DNA from: an uncultured Streptomyces sp.
GTDB taxonomy: Bacteria > Actinomycetota > Actinomycetes > Streptomycetales > Streptomycetaceae
Length of the DNA stretch: 12,012 bases
Reading direction: 5' to 3'
NCBI GenBank assembly: GCA_946480485.1
Contig: CAMLJW010000121.1
Coordinates: 1-12,012 of the forward strand
Shown: positions 1 to 6,364 of the stretch, in pieces
How positions within the stretch are numbered: the stretch's first letter is position 1
Layout: every line of letters begins with the position of its first letter
Program-made: the position numbers and the translations under genes
The notes under the pieces: generated by a model
What the model was told of the DNA's origin: nothing
The model's input: the letters and a program-made list of their open reading frames with translations, nothing else
The model's database searches: none

Positions 1-1
1 C

Positions 2-715
2 TACGGCATGGTCATGTTCAGCGTGCACATGGTGCAGCACATGGTGATCAGCATGCTGTCGCCGATCCTGATCCTGCTCGGCGCGCCGATCACGCTGGCC
101 CTACGGGCGCTGCCGGTGGCGGGCAGGGGCCGTACGGGACCGCGTGAGCTGCTGCTCGCGCTGCTGCACAGCCGGTTCACGCGGGCCGTCACGCACCCGG
201 CGTTCACGATCCCGCTGTTCATCGCAAGCCTGTACGCGCTGTACTTCACTCCCCTGTTCGACTTCCTGATGGAGTCCGAGACGGGCCACATCGCGATGAT
301 GTGCCACTTCCTCGCCGTCGGTCTGGTCTTCTTCTGGCCGATCATGGGCGTCGACCCCGGGCCGCACCGGCCCGGGTATCTGCTGCGCATGCTGGAGCTG
401 TTCGCGGGCATGCCGTTCCACGCCTTCTTCGGCATCGCGCTGATGATGGCGTCCGAACCCATGGTCGAGACGTACAAGAACCCTCCCGCGTCGCTGGGCA
501 TCGACGCCCTCTTTGACCAGAACGCGGCGGGCGGCATCGCCTGGGCGTTCAGTGAGATCCCGTCCGTACTCGTGCTGCTCGCGCTGCTCTTCCAGTGGTA
601 CCGCTCCGAGCAGCGGCAGGCCCGGCGCAGGGACCGGGCCGCGGACCGCGACGGGGACAGGGAGCTGGAGGAGTACAACGCCTATCTGGCCTCACTCCAT
701 ACCCGTATCCACTGA
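2..715 (+). CDS. ctaG: Cytochrome c oxidase assembly protein, CtaG/Caa3_CtaG family (5' truncated)
   Basis: This is an integral membrane protein of the Caa3_CtaG family, which helps insert copper or assemble cytochrome c oxidase. The frame is open from base 2, so the true start lies before the window; 237 residues are visible. The visible part opens with a His/Met-rich helix (VHMVQHMVISM), the family's characteristic and plausible metal-binding segment. It is followed by LLGAPITL and further hydrophobic helices around residues 60-85, 95-120, 135-155 and 180-200. The tail after FQWYRSEQ is highly charged and probably cytoplasmic. A GTGCCTG/CAGGCAC stem-loop about 125 bases downstream may end the transcript. 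Family assignment is confident; whether it serves the aa3 oxidase or copper import cannot be decided here. Confidence 0.85.
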   Translation, partial: YGMVMFSVHMVQHMVISMLSPILILLGAPITLALRALPVAGRGRTGPRELLLALLHSRFTRAVTHPAFTIPLFIASLYALYFTPLFDFLMESETGHIAMMCHFLAVGLVFFWPIMGVDPGPHRPGYLLRMLELFAGMPFHAFFGIALMMASEPMVETYKNPPASLGIDALFDQNAAGGIAWAFSEIPSVLVLLALLFQWYRSEQRQARRRDRAADRDGDRELEEYNAYLASLHTRIH

Positions 716-723
716 GGCGAATC

Positions 724-777
724 CCGGATACTCGGGATGCTCAGGATCCTCGGGATACTCCGGATCATCCCGATCTG
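724..777. repeat. Six-unit 9-bp tandem repeat after ctaG
   Basis: Six consecutive 9-bp units begin 9 bases after the ctaG stop. They are CCGGATACT, CGGGATGCT, CAGGATCCT, CGGGATACT, CCGGATCAT and CCCGATCTG, with core GGAT at a constant phase. The region is non-coding in the ctaG frame because the stop precedes it. It looks like a small slippage-prone microsatellite. Confidence 0.75.
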
Positions 778-840
778 CCGACGCGATCCGGTGCGGCTGC
801 CCCCCGGCCCGCTACGAGACAGCTCCCTGGGCGGGCCGAG

Positions 841-859
841 GTGCCTGGAAAGCAGGCAC
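841..859 (+). terminator. Possible terminator downstream of ctaG
   Basis: A perfect 7-bp stem, GTGCCTG (841-847) and CAGGCAC (853-859), encloses a GAAAG loop. It lies between ctaG and the small membrane protein gene and has no T-run, as is common in Streptomyces. It could equally be a structured leader of the next gene. Confidence 0.35.
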
Positions 860-936
860 ACACTTGGTCGTGCGCACCGTGAAATGGCAGGACGGGGGCA
901 CCATGGAGAGGGACGAACCATGAGGAGGGTGTTGCG

Positions 937-1095
937 ATGCCCGGTTCCACGAAGACCATGGGGGTGCTCACCTTGGTGGGCCTGGTGACAGTCACGGCCT
1001 ACACGGTGGCACTCGGGAGCAACGGCTGGCTGTGGTTCGGCTGGGTCGTGGTCGGCCTGATCACTCTGGCGATGGTGGCGTCGCGCAGCACCTGA
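937..1095 (+). CDS. Small membrane protein, 52 aa
   Basis: The ATG at 937 is preceded by a strong AGGAGG (924-929) with 7 bases of spacing, which fixes the start. The product is 52 residues: a short basic N-terminus (MPGSTKTMG), a hydrophobic helix at about residues 9-27, a short turn (LGSNGW), a second helix at about 31-47 (LWFGWVVVGLITLAMV), and the tail ASRST. It is therefore probably a two-helix hairpin in the cytoplasmic membrane. Codons are GC-rich in the third position, like those of neighbouring genes. I recognise no named family. Its position behind ctaG and the good ribosome binding site support a real gene, possibly accessory to the respiratory chain, but that link is inference from context only. 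Confidence 0.75.
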   Translation: MPGSTKTMGVLTLVGLVTVTAYTVALGSNGWLWFGWVVVGLITLAMVASRST

Positions 1096-1328
1096 CGTCT
1101 TCCCCGTGGCCGCCCCCGGACAGCCGTTCGAGGGCTCTCACGCGCGGGGAAACCTTCCCGCCGCATACACGCCCGGCCGTATTTCGGCAGCCGGGCGGCG
1201 ATCTTCATGCCGGCCCAGGGCGGTCTCGCGCGTCGGTGCCGAGCAGTGTGCGCAGCCGCCTCGCCGACTTGCGGGCCGTTCGGTGCCCCGGCGTCCTCGT
1301 ACTTCCGCGGGCGGGCCCGTCGCCGCTG

Positions 1329-1343
1329 TATACAGTGCCGCCC
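1329..1343 (+). promoter_or_regulatory. Probable -10 box of the Lrp-family gene; leaderless transcript
   Basis: TATACA at 1329-1334 ends 9 bases before the ATG at 1344, so transcription would start at or within a few bases of the start codon. No Shine-Dalgarno sequence precedes the ATG. Both facts fit leaderless translation, which is common in Streptomyces. No convincing -35 hexamer is seen. Confidence 0.5.
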
Positions 1344-1838
1344 ATGACGACCAAGTCCGCGCCGTTCGACGAACTCGACCGCAAGATCGTCACCGCCCTG
1401 ATGGCGAACGCCCGGACCAGTTTCGCCGTGATCGGCGCGGCGATCGGTCTGTCGGCCACCGCGGTCAAGCGCCGCGTCGACCGGATGCGCGAGAGCGGGG
1501 TGGTCGCCGGGTTCACGGCCACGGTGCAGCCGGCCGCGCTCGGCTGGCGCACGGAGGCGTACGTCGAGGTGTATTGCGAGGACGCGGCCCCGCCGCGGCG
1601 GCTCGCGGAGGTGGTGCGCAACCATCCGGAGATCACCGCCGCGATGACGGTGACCGGGGGCGCGGACGCGCTGCTGCATGTACGGGCCCGGGACGTGGAG
1701 CACTTCGAGGAGGTGCTGGAGCGGATCCGCACGGAGCCGTTCATCCGGAAGACGATCAGTTACATGGTCCTCTCCCATCTGCTGCCGGAGAGCCCGGAGG
1801 CGGGCGCGAACCACCCGGCGCCGGCCCCAAAGGAGTGA
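1344..1838 (+). CDS. Lrp/AsnC family transcriptional regulator
   Basis: This is a 164-residue DNA-binding regulator of the Lrp/AsnC (feast/famine) family. The N-terminal winged helix-turn-helix starts at FDELDRKIVTALMANARTSF (about residues 7-26) and continues through IGLSATAVKRRVDRMRESGVV, the typical recognition-helix and wing region. The C-terminal half, about residues 75-145, matches the RAM/AsnC effector domain: VYCEDA, the MTVTGGADALLHVRARD core, then FEEVLERI and the sheet after it. Length fits the family (about 150-165). The start is the only sensible ATG and appears leaderless. It sits 165 bases upstream of the ddaH-rocD pair on the same strand, so it is the obvious candidate regulator of that pair, perhaps responding to arginine or another amino acid; the effector is inferred, not seen. 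Confidence 0.9.
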   Translation: MTTKSAPFDELDRKIVTALMANARTSFAVIGAAIGLSATAVKRRVDRMRESGVVAGFTATVQPAALGWRTEAYVEVYCEDAAPPRRLAEVVRNHPEITAAMTVTGGADALLHVRARDVEHFEEVLERIRTEPFIRKTISYMVLSHLLPESPEAGANHPAPAPKE

Positions 1839-1917
1839 GTGGGCCCTGCCCTTCTGCTCGCGCACCGATCGTGCGCCGACCACCTGCAACACGCAGCATC
1901 CCTGCGCCGACGCGCAA

Positions 1918-1957
1918 TTGTCGATTCTTGTCGCGCCTCTCCCCTGTTCCCTACCGT
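1918..1957 (+). promoter_or_regulatory. Candidate promoter for ddaH-rocD
   Basis: TTGTCG at 1928-1933 and TACCGT at 1952-1957 are separated by 18 bases, a reasonable Streptomyces housekeeping promoter about 50 bases before the GTG start. A second TTGTCG lies at 1918-1923. The surrounding AT-richer stretch (GCGCAATTG ... TTGTCGCGC) is flanked by GCGC and could include an Lrp-type binding site; that is inference. Confidence 0.4.
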
Positions 1958-2003
1958 TGAGGCAACCCGTCGTGGTCACCGCAGGAAGCGGAGGTACCCC
2001 TCT

Positions 2004-2864
2004 GTGCCCAACAGCCGTGTGCCGCGCCCCAGGCGCTTTCTCGTCTGCGAACCCAGCCACTTCGCCGTGCAGTACGCCATCAATCCCTGGATGCATGAGG
2101 GCACACAGGTCGACGTCGATCTGGCCCACGGTCAGTGGGCGGAGCTGATCCGCGCCTACCGGGACCACGGCCACGTGGTGGACAGCGTGGAACCGGTCGC
2201 GGGTCTGCCGGACATGGTCTTCGCCGCGAACTCGGCGCTGGTCGTCGCGGGCCGGGTCTTCGGCTCGCTCTTCCATGCGCCCCAGCGGCGGCCGGAGTCG
2301 ACCGCGTACGAGACCTGGTTCAAGAACGCGGGCTTCGACGTTCACCGCCCTGAGTCGGTGTGCGAGGGCGAGGGCGATCTGGTCCCGGTGGGCCTCCCGC
2401 AGGCTCTCGGCTCCGCTCGAGCAGGGGGGACGCCCATCGTCCTGGCCGGGACCGGATTTCGTACAACGTGGAACGCCCATCACGAGGTGCAGGAGTACTT
2501 CGGCGTCCCGACGGTCAGCCTTCAGCTTGTGGACCCGTACTTCTACCACCTGGACACCGCGCTGTTCGCGCTCGACGACGGGCCCGAGGCGAACATCGCG
2601 TACTTCCCCGAGGCCTTCTCCCCGGGAAGCCGTGAGGTGCTCCGGCGGCTGTTTCCGGAGGCGGTGGTCGCCACTCGGGAGGATGCGATGGCGTTCGGGC
2701 TCAACTCCGTCTCCGACGGCCGCCATGTCTTCATCGCGCCGCGGGCCGAGGCGCTCGCGGACCAGCTGGCCCGCCACGGCTACGTTCCCGTCCCCGTCGA
2801 CCTGTCGGAGTTCCACAAGGCCGGCGGAGGCATCAAGTGCTGCACCCAGGAGATCCGTCCATGA
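2004..2864 (+). CDS. ddaH: Guanidino-group hydrolase: annotated-type dimethylargininase, possibly arginine dihydrolase
   Basis: This is a 286-residue enzyme of the amidinotransferase/DDAH/arginine deiminase superfamily, which attacks the guanidino carbon through a cysteine. The GTG at 2004 is chosen because GGAGG (1990-1994) lies 9 bases before it; the frame is open further upstream without a better start. Visible motifs are CEPSHFAVQYAINPWM (5-20), LPDMVFAANSALV (68-80), EGEGD (121-125), GTGFRTTWNAHHE (149-161), catalytic-type YHLDT (181-185, His182) and the C-terminal GGGIKCC with the probable nucleophile Cys279. Classical DDAH and arginine deiminases carry an acidic residue where this protein has Asn76 (FAAN). 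The pattern instead resembles the cyanobacterial ArgZ/AgrE arginine dihydrolase domain, which makes ornithine. Its stop overlaps the rocD start (ATGA), so the two are translationally coupled. Superfamily is secure; substrate is not. Confidence 0.88.
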   Translation: MPNSRVPRPRRFLVCEPSHFAVQYAINPWMHEGTQVDVDLAHGQWAELIRAYRDHGHVVDSVEPVAGLPDMVFAANSALVVAGRVFGSLFHAPQRRPESTAYETWFKNAGFDVHRPESVCEGEGDLVPVGLPQALGSARAGGTPIVLAGTGFRTTWNAHHEVQEYFGVPTVSLQLVDPYFYHLDTALFALDDGPEANIAYFPEAFSPGSREVLRRLFPEAVVATREDAMAFGLNSVSDGRHVFIAPRAEALADQLARHGYVPVPVDLSEFHKAGGGIKCCTQEIRP

Positions 2865-4174
2865 CCGTCGCTCCCAGCCACTCCCTCCGTTCGTCCGACC
2901 CTTCGTCAGCCCGTTCGTCCGACTATGCGTCCGACCGTTCGTCCGCCGAGCTCATCCGCGCCGAGGAGCCCGTCCTCGCGCACAACTACCACCCGCTGCC
3001 CGTGGTCGTCGCACGCGCCGAGGGCACCTGGGTCGAGGACGTCGAGGGCCACCGCTACCTCGACATGCTGTCCGGCTACTCGGCCCTCAATTTCGGGCAC
3101 CGCCACCCTGCGCTGGTCGAGGCCGCACACCGTCAGCTCGACCGGCTGACGCTCACCTCGCGCGCCTTCCACAACGACCGGCTCGCCCGGTTCGCCGAAG
3201 CGCTGGCCGAGTTGACCGGCCTGGACATGGTGCTGCCGATGAACACGGGCGCCGAGGCCGTGGAGAGCGGCATCAAGGTCGCCCGAAAATGGGCGTACGA
3301 GGTGAAGGGCGTCCCCGCGCAGCGGGCGACGATCGTGGTGGCCGCCGACAACTTCCACGGCCGGACCACCACGATCGTCAGCTTCTCCACCGACGAGACG
3401 GCCCGCGCGGGCTTCGGCCCGTTCACGCCGGGTTTCCGAGTGGTCCCGTACAACGACCTCGCGGCGCTCGAGGAGGCGGTGGACGAGACGACGGCGGCCG
3501 TCCTGATCGAACCGATTCAGGGCGAGGCGGGCGTCGTCATCCCGGACGACGGTTACCTCACCGGTGTACGCGAACTGACCCGGCAGGCCGGGTGCCTGTT
3601 CATCGCGGACGAGATCCAGTCGGGCCTCGGGCGTACGGGCCGCACGCTCGCCGTCGAGCACGAGGCCGTCGTCCCGGACGTGCTGCTGCTCGGCAAGGCG
3701 CTCGGCGGCGGCATCGTCCCGGTTTCCGCGGTCGCCGCGCGCCGAGAGGTGCTGCAGGTGCTGCGTCCGGGCGAGCACGGGTCGACGTTCGGCGGAAACC
3801 CACTCGCCGCGGCGGTCGGCTTGGCCGTCGTGGAACTCCTGGCGACCGGTGAGTTCCAGCAGAGGGCCGCCGAGCTGGGCGTGGTCCTGCGCGACGGCCT
3901 GGCATCCCTCCAGAGCAGGGACGTGGGAGTGCGGGGCTTCCGGGCGCGCGGCCTGTGGGCCGGCGTCGACATCGACCCCGCCATCGGCACGGGCCGCGAC
4001 ATCAGCGAACGCCTCATGCGCGAGGGGATCCTCGTCAAGGACACCCACGGCTCGACCATCCGCCTCGCCCCGCCGCTGACCATCACCGCCGGGGAACTCG
4101 GTTCGGCTCTCGGGACGTTGGAGAAGGTTCTCGACCGTTCGGGGCCTGCCAGTGCGCGGACTCACTCTCGCTAA
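2861..4174 (+). CDS. rocD: Ornithine aminotransferase (ornithine--oxo-acid transaminase)
   Basis: This PLP enzyme moves the delta-amino group of ornithine to 2-oxoglutarate, giving glutamate-5-semialdehyde and glutamate. It has 437 residues and is a class-III aminotransferase. Visible motifs include EEPVLAHNYHPLPVVV (35-50), GYSALNFGHRHP (72-83), the phosphate-binding MNTGAEAVE (127-135), NFHGRT (164-169), EPIQGE (217-222), the PLP-ring aspartate in ADEIQSGLGRTG (Asp250), the Schiff-base lysine in LLGKALGGG (Lys279) and GSTFGGNP (307-314). The start at 2861 has AGGAG 8 bases upstream and overlaps the ddaH stop by four bases. Residues 10-33 hold an 8-residue repeat beginning RSS. The pairing with a guanidino hydrolase suggests ornithine supply from arginine. 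Confidence 0.95.
   Translation: MTVAPSHSLRSSDPSSARSSDYASDRSSAELIRAEEPVLAHNYHPLPVVVARAEGTWVEDVEGHRYLDMLSGYSALNFGHRHPALVEAAHRQLDRLTLTSRAFHNDRLARFAEALAELTGLDMVLPMNTGAEAVESGIKVARKWAYEVKGVPAQRATIVVAADNFHGRTTTIVSFSTDETARAGFGPFTPGFRVVPYNDLAALEEAVDETTAAVLIEPIQGEAGVVIPDDGYLTGVRELTRQAGCLFIADEIQSGLGRTGRTLAVEHEAVVPDVLLLGKALGGGIVPVSAVAARREVLQVLRPGEHGSTFGGNPLAAAVGLAVVELLATGEFQQRAAELGVVLRDGLASLQSRDVGVRGFRARGLWAGVDIDPAIGTGRDISERLMREGILVKDTHGSTIRLAPPLTITAGELGSALGTLEKVLDRSGPASARTHSR
2887..2958 (+). repeat. 24-bp tandem repeat inside the rocD N-terminus
   Basis: The 11-base core CCGTTCGTCCG recurs at 2887, 2911 and 2935, exactly 24 bases apart, and each copy begins a unit coding for RSS plus five variable residues (RSSDPSSA, RSSDYASD, RSSAELIR). 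The third unit runs into the conserved part of the enzyme, so the first two look like in-frame expansions of it. Confidence 0.75.
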
Positions 4175-4221
4175 CCGTCCAGGAACGGTGTGAGAGGCCT
4201 GATACGGGCCGAAGATCGATG

Positions 4222-4253
4222 GGCGGGTCTGGGCCGGCCAGGTCCAGCCCGCC
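4222..4253 (+). terminator. Probable rocD terminator
   Basis: GGCGGG (4222-4227) plus CTGG (4229-4232) pair with CCAG (4244-4247) plus CCCGCC (4248-4253), a 10-bp stem with one bulged T and an 11-base loop, about 50 bases after the rocD stop. There is no T-run. Confidence 0.5.
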
Positions 4254-4319
4254 ACGAGCATGTTCCAGTACGGGTAACTATTTTATCCTTGACGGGGATC
4301 GGTTCCGGCCAGGCGAGCC

Positions 4320-4372
4320 AGTGCCTCGGCAGGCAACGTTTGCCCTGAGCAAACGTTGCCTGCCGAGGCACT
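4320..4372. repeat. Perfect 23-bp inverted repeat with 7-base loop
   Basis: Bases 4320-4342 are the exact reverse complement of 4350-4372, with CCCTGAG between them. The right arm runs directly into TAGATT (4372-4377), a possible -10 box, and ends 46 bases before the methyltransferase ATG. Each arm contains an AACGTT core inside a near-palindrome (for example GGCAACGTTTGCC), a shape seen in LacI-family operators. It may be a paired operator, a terminator, or the relic of a palindromic mobile repeat; the sequence alone does not decide. Confidence 0.9.
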
Positions 4373-4418
4373 AGATTGTGCTCTGCCCCAATCAGTGCTG
4401 AACGAAAAGAGCGCAGGG

Positions 4419-5243
4419 ATGTCCGACGTCTCGACACCACACTCCAAGGGCGCTGCGCGGGATCCCCATCTTCGGACCCGTGTGTCGCACTCGGCGCGCA
4501 TCTGGAACTACTGGCTGGGAGGCAGGGACAACTACCAGGTCGACCAGGAGGTGGGCGATCACATCCTGTCCTTCGTGCCGGCGATTCCCCGGTCGGCCGT
4601 CGCCGACCGGCAGTTCCTGTCGCGCGCAGTGCGTCACCTCGCCGAGGAGGCGGGAATCCGGCAGTTCCTGGACATCGGCACCGGCCTGCCGATCGTCGAC
4701 AACACCCACGAGGTCGCCCAGCGGGCCGATCCCACCTGCAAGGTCGTCTACGTGGACAACGACCCCATCGTGCTCACCCACGCCCGCGCCCTGCTCACCA
4801 GCACGCCCGAAGGCGTCACCGACTACATCGACGCCGATGTCAACGCCCCCGACACCATCCTGGAGGACGCCGCCCGGACTCTGGATTTCAGCCGCCCCGT
4901 CGCGATCACGATGCTGGGCATCCTCAACTTCGTCCTCGACACCGATGAGGCCCAGTCCATCGTGCACCGGCTCCTGGACGCCGTGCCGTCCGGCAGCCAC
5001 CTGGTCGTCTCCCACCCCACCACGGAAATCGACGGCCCGGCGATGGCGCAGGCGGTCCACTACTGGAACAGACAGGGATCGTCGCCGATGACGCTGCGCA
5101 CGCGTGAAGAACTCCTCCGGTTCTTCGACCGTGTCGACCTCCTCGATCCGGGCGTCGTCTCGTGCTCACGCTGGCGGCCCGACCCCCAGCAGCACGAGAT
5201 CACCGATGTCACCCACTTCTGCGGGGTGGGACGTAAGCCGTAG
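4419..5243 (+). CDS. SAM-dependent methyltransferase, PF04672 (DUF574) family
   Basis: This is a 274-residue member of the S-adenosyl methyltransferase family PF04672 (formerly DUF574), which is greatly expanded in Streptomyces; substrates are mostly unknown. The family signature HSARIWNYWLGGRDNY is at residues 24-39. The SAM-binding glycine loop is FLDIGTGLP (83-91) and the acidic end of the next strand is VVYVDNDP (109-116). Later strands show ITMLGILNFV (163-172) and LVVSHPT (195-201). The ATG at 4419 gives the usual family length, but the site before it (AGGG directly adjacent, AAAAGAG further up) is weak; an in-frame GTG at 4395 is the alternative. The gene stands alone at the left edge of a decayed region, fronted by a 23-bp palindrome. 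Confidence 0.9.
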   Translation: MSDVSTPHSKGAARDPHLRTRVSHSARIWNYWLGGRDNYQVDQEVGDHILSFVPAIPRSAVADRQFLSRAVRHLAEEAGIRQFLDIGTGLPIVDNTHEVAQRADPTCKVVYVDNDPIVLTHARALLTSTPEGVTDYIDADVNAPDTILEDAARTLDFSRPVAITMLGILNFVLDTDEAQSIVHRLLDAVPSGSHLVVSHPTTEIDGPAMAQAVHYWNRQGSSPMTLRTREELLRFFDRVDLLDPGVVSCSRWRPDPQQHEITDVTHFCGVGRKP

Positions 5244-5574
5244 AACTCGGCCTCCACACCATCGGGATCAGCTCAGTGTCCCGTGGCGAGGCATACCGGC
5301 CTTTGCCGCTCACCGCCACGCGGGCACATGCTGGCGCCCCGTTGTCGCACGTCAGTGTGTGCTGCGAACGGCAACGCTTCAGGTCCCACACCTCGACGAC
5401 CGTGCGCTCTCGGACGATCACACCTACGGCGCCGGACGTGTCCACGGGCGGCGACAGTGACCGGCCGCCCGCGCGGGTCGGGGTGCGTGGTCGGCGCCAT
5501 CGGGGGGTCTCGCCGGGCGCCCACAGCAGCAGGCGGCCCGCGCGGTCGCCTGCTGCTGGACGCGGCCGCAGTCC
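5244..5574. other. No recognisable gene between methyltransferase and ISAs1 relic
   Basis: Several frames stay open here because of high GC, but none has a convincing ribosome binding site or a protein pattern I recognise. It may be the eroded 5' part of the transposase whose C-terminal traces follow, but I cannot show this. Confidence 0.4.
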
Positions 5575-5797
5575 GCATTGACCGCGACCGCCGACACGTC
5601 CGTCGAATGACCCAGGCCCGGCAGGCGCACGCGCGAGACGGTCTACGTCGTCACCGACCTGACCAGCGGGCAGGCATCCCCGGAGCCGCTCCGAAGACCG
5701 TGAGGTCGCAGTCGGTGACGGAGAACCGGCTCCACGTCGTGCGGGACACCGCCTTTTGAGAGGAGGCTTCCAAGGCCGCGCCGACCCGCCGGACATG
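5575..5797 (+). pseudogene. Decayed ISAs1-family transposase, C-terminal remnant
   Basis: Traces of an ISAs1-type DDE transposase are spread over two frames. RHVRRMTQ is in one frame (to about 5615). RETVYVVTDLTSGQASPE is in another (about 5632-5685). The first frame then resumes with KTVRSQSVTENRLHVVRDTAF, is cut by TGA at 5757-5759, and continues as EEASK. Intact family members have these blocks contiguous (YVVTDLTS.QASPE ... VRSQW.IENRLH.VRDT.F.EDASK), so at least two frameshifts and one nonsense change are present. The catalytic glutamate of the ENRLH block is still visible. The N-terminal two thirds, including the first aspartates, are not recognisable, and I find no terminal inverted repeats. 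It is a non-functional relic marking an old insertion beside the methyltransferase. Confidence 0.7.
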
Positions 5798-5855
5798 ACG
5801 CGCGTTCAACTTTGAAGACCCAGATTATCGGCAAAAGCGGGTCTGTACCGGCTCG

Positions 5856-5991
5856 GTGACATAGTGAGCAGCCCTGTCCTATATAGACGCTGACTCAACG
5901 TATGAGGTAATTGACTCGCAAGGAATGGCACATTCGAGAACTCCCGCTGATCTATGGGGAGTTGGCGCTCTTCAAGCGCACGTGCTAGATT
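5856..5991 (+). promoter_or_regulatory. Candidate promoters of the small secreted protein gene
   Basis: Two sigma70-like pairs are visible in this AT-richer stretch. The nearer is TTGGCG (5962-5967), 18 bases, TAGATT (5986-5991), about 40 bases before the start codon. The farther is GTGACA (5856-5861), 18 bases, TATATA (5880-5885). Either would leave the ribosome binding site in the transcript. Confidence 0.4.
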
Positions 5992-6029
5992 TTTTTTGCA
6001 AACAGACCCTGACTTGGGAGAGTTTGAGC

Positions 6030-6287
6030 ATGAGAAAGAATATGGCGAAGACTTGGCTCGGACGTGGTGTGATGGTGGCTGCGATAGCCGCCGCCGTCAC
6101 CGTGAGCGTGCCCGGGACGGCGTCAGCCGCGGTGCACACAGGGCATTGGAGGGAAACTCAGGAGGAGGCGCAGGCCGACCTCGACAACTTCATACTGGAA
6201 TGCCAGCACGCCGGAGGCCGAGTCAATACTGAGTATGTTGACAGCGGCAACGGCTTCCGGGCTTATATCGACTGCTCCACGTGGTAG
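6030..6287 (+). CDS. Small secreted two-cysteine protein, 85 aa
   Basis: The ATG at 6030 has GGGAG (6016-6020) 9 bases upstream. The first 35 residues form a clear Sec signal peptide: basic MRKNMAKTWLGR, hydrophobic core GVMVAAIAAAVTVSV, and a PGTASA cleavage motif. This leaves a mature domain of about 50 residues starting AVHTGHWRETQEE. That domain has two cysteines (in LECQHAGG and YIDCSTW), a likely helix EEAQADLDNFILECQ and a C-terminal strand-like FRAYIDC, suggesting one disulphide in a compact fold. Codons include AGA, AAT and ATA, so third-position GC is lower than in neighbours. It is flanked by two IS relics and followed by its own terminator, so it is an independent unit, possibly acquired. 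I do not recognise the family; an extracellular toxin, inhibitor or signal is possible but unproven. Confidence 0.8.
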   Translation: MRKNMAKTWLGRGVMVAAIAAAVTVSVPGTASAAVHTGHWRETQEEAQADLDNFILECQHAGGRVNTEYVDSGNGFRAYIDCSTW

Positions 6288-6325
6288 CCAGGGTATCCGG
6301 TTACTGACGCAGACGCCTGACGAGT

Positions 6326-6353
6326 AGCCGGGAGGGATCTCACCCTCCCGGCT
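6326..6353 (+). terminator. Terminator of the small secreted protein gene
   Basis: AGCCGGGAGGG (6326-6336) and CCCTCCCGGCT (6343-6353) form a perfect 11-bp stem with an ATCTCA loop, 38 bases after the stop codon, followed by CTCTCTC. Confidence 0.8.
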
Positions 6354-6364
6354 CTCTCAGAATC

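Noticed and set aside
999..2816. 605-codon open frame on the - strand across the Lrp and ddaH genes
   Set aside because: It is antisense to two well-supported genes, has no family pattern, and is the expected result of GC-rich third codon positions on the + strand.
2275..3852. 525-codon + frame overlapping ddaH and rocD
   Set aside because: It lies in the wrong frame of two genes with intact catalytic motifs, with Arg/Gly/Pro-rich low-complexity translation.
2906..4261. 451-codon open frame on the - strand opposite rocD
   Set aside because: It is the antisense shadow of rocD; the peptide is rich in Arg, Gly and Ala without recognisable motifs.
4289..4294. TTGACG as a -35 box for the methyltransferase gene
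   Set aside because: No -10 hexamer is found 16-19 bases downstream; the sequence there is GC-rich.
5209..5796. 195-codon - strand frame opposite the ISAs1 relic
   Set aside because: Its 3' part is antisense to readable transposase blocks and it has no family motif or ribosome site.
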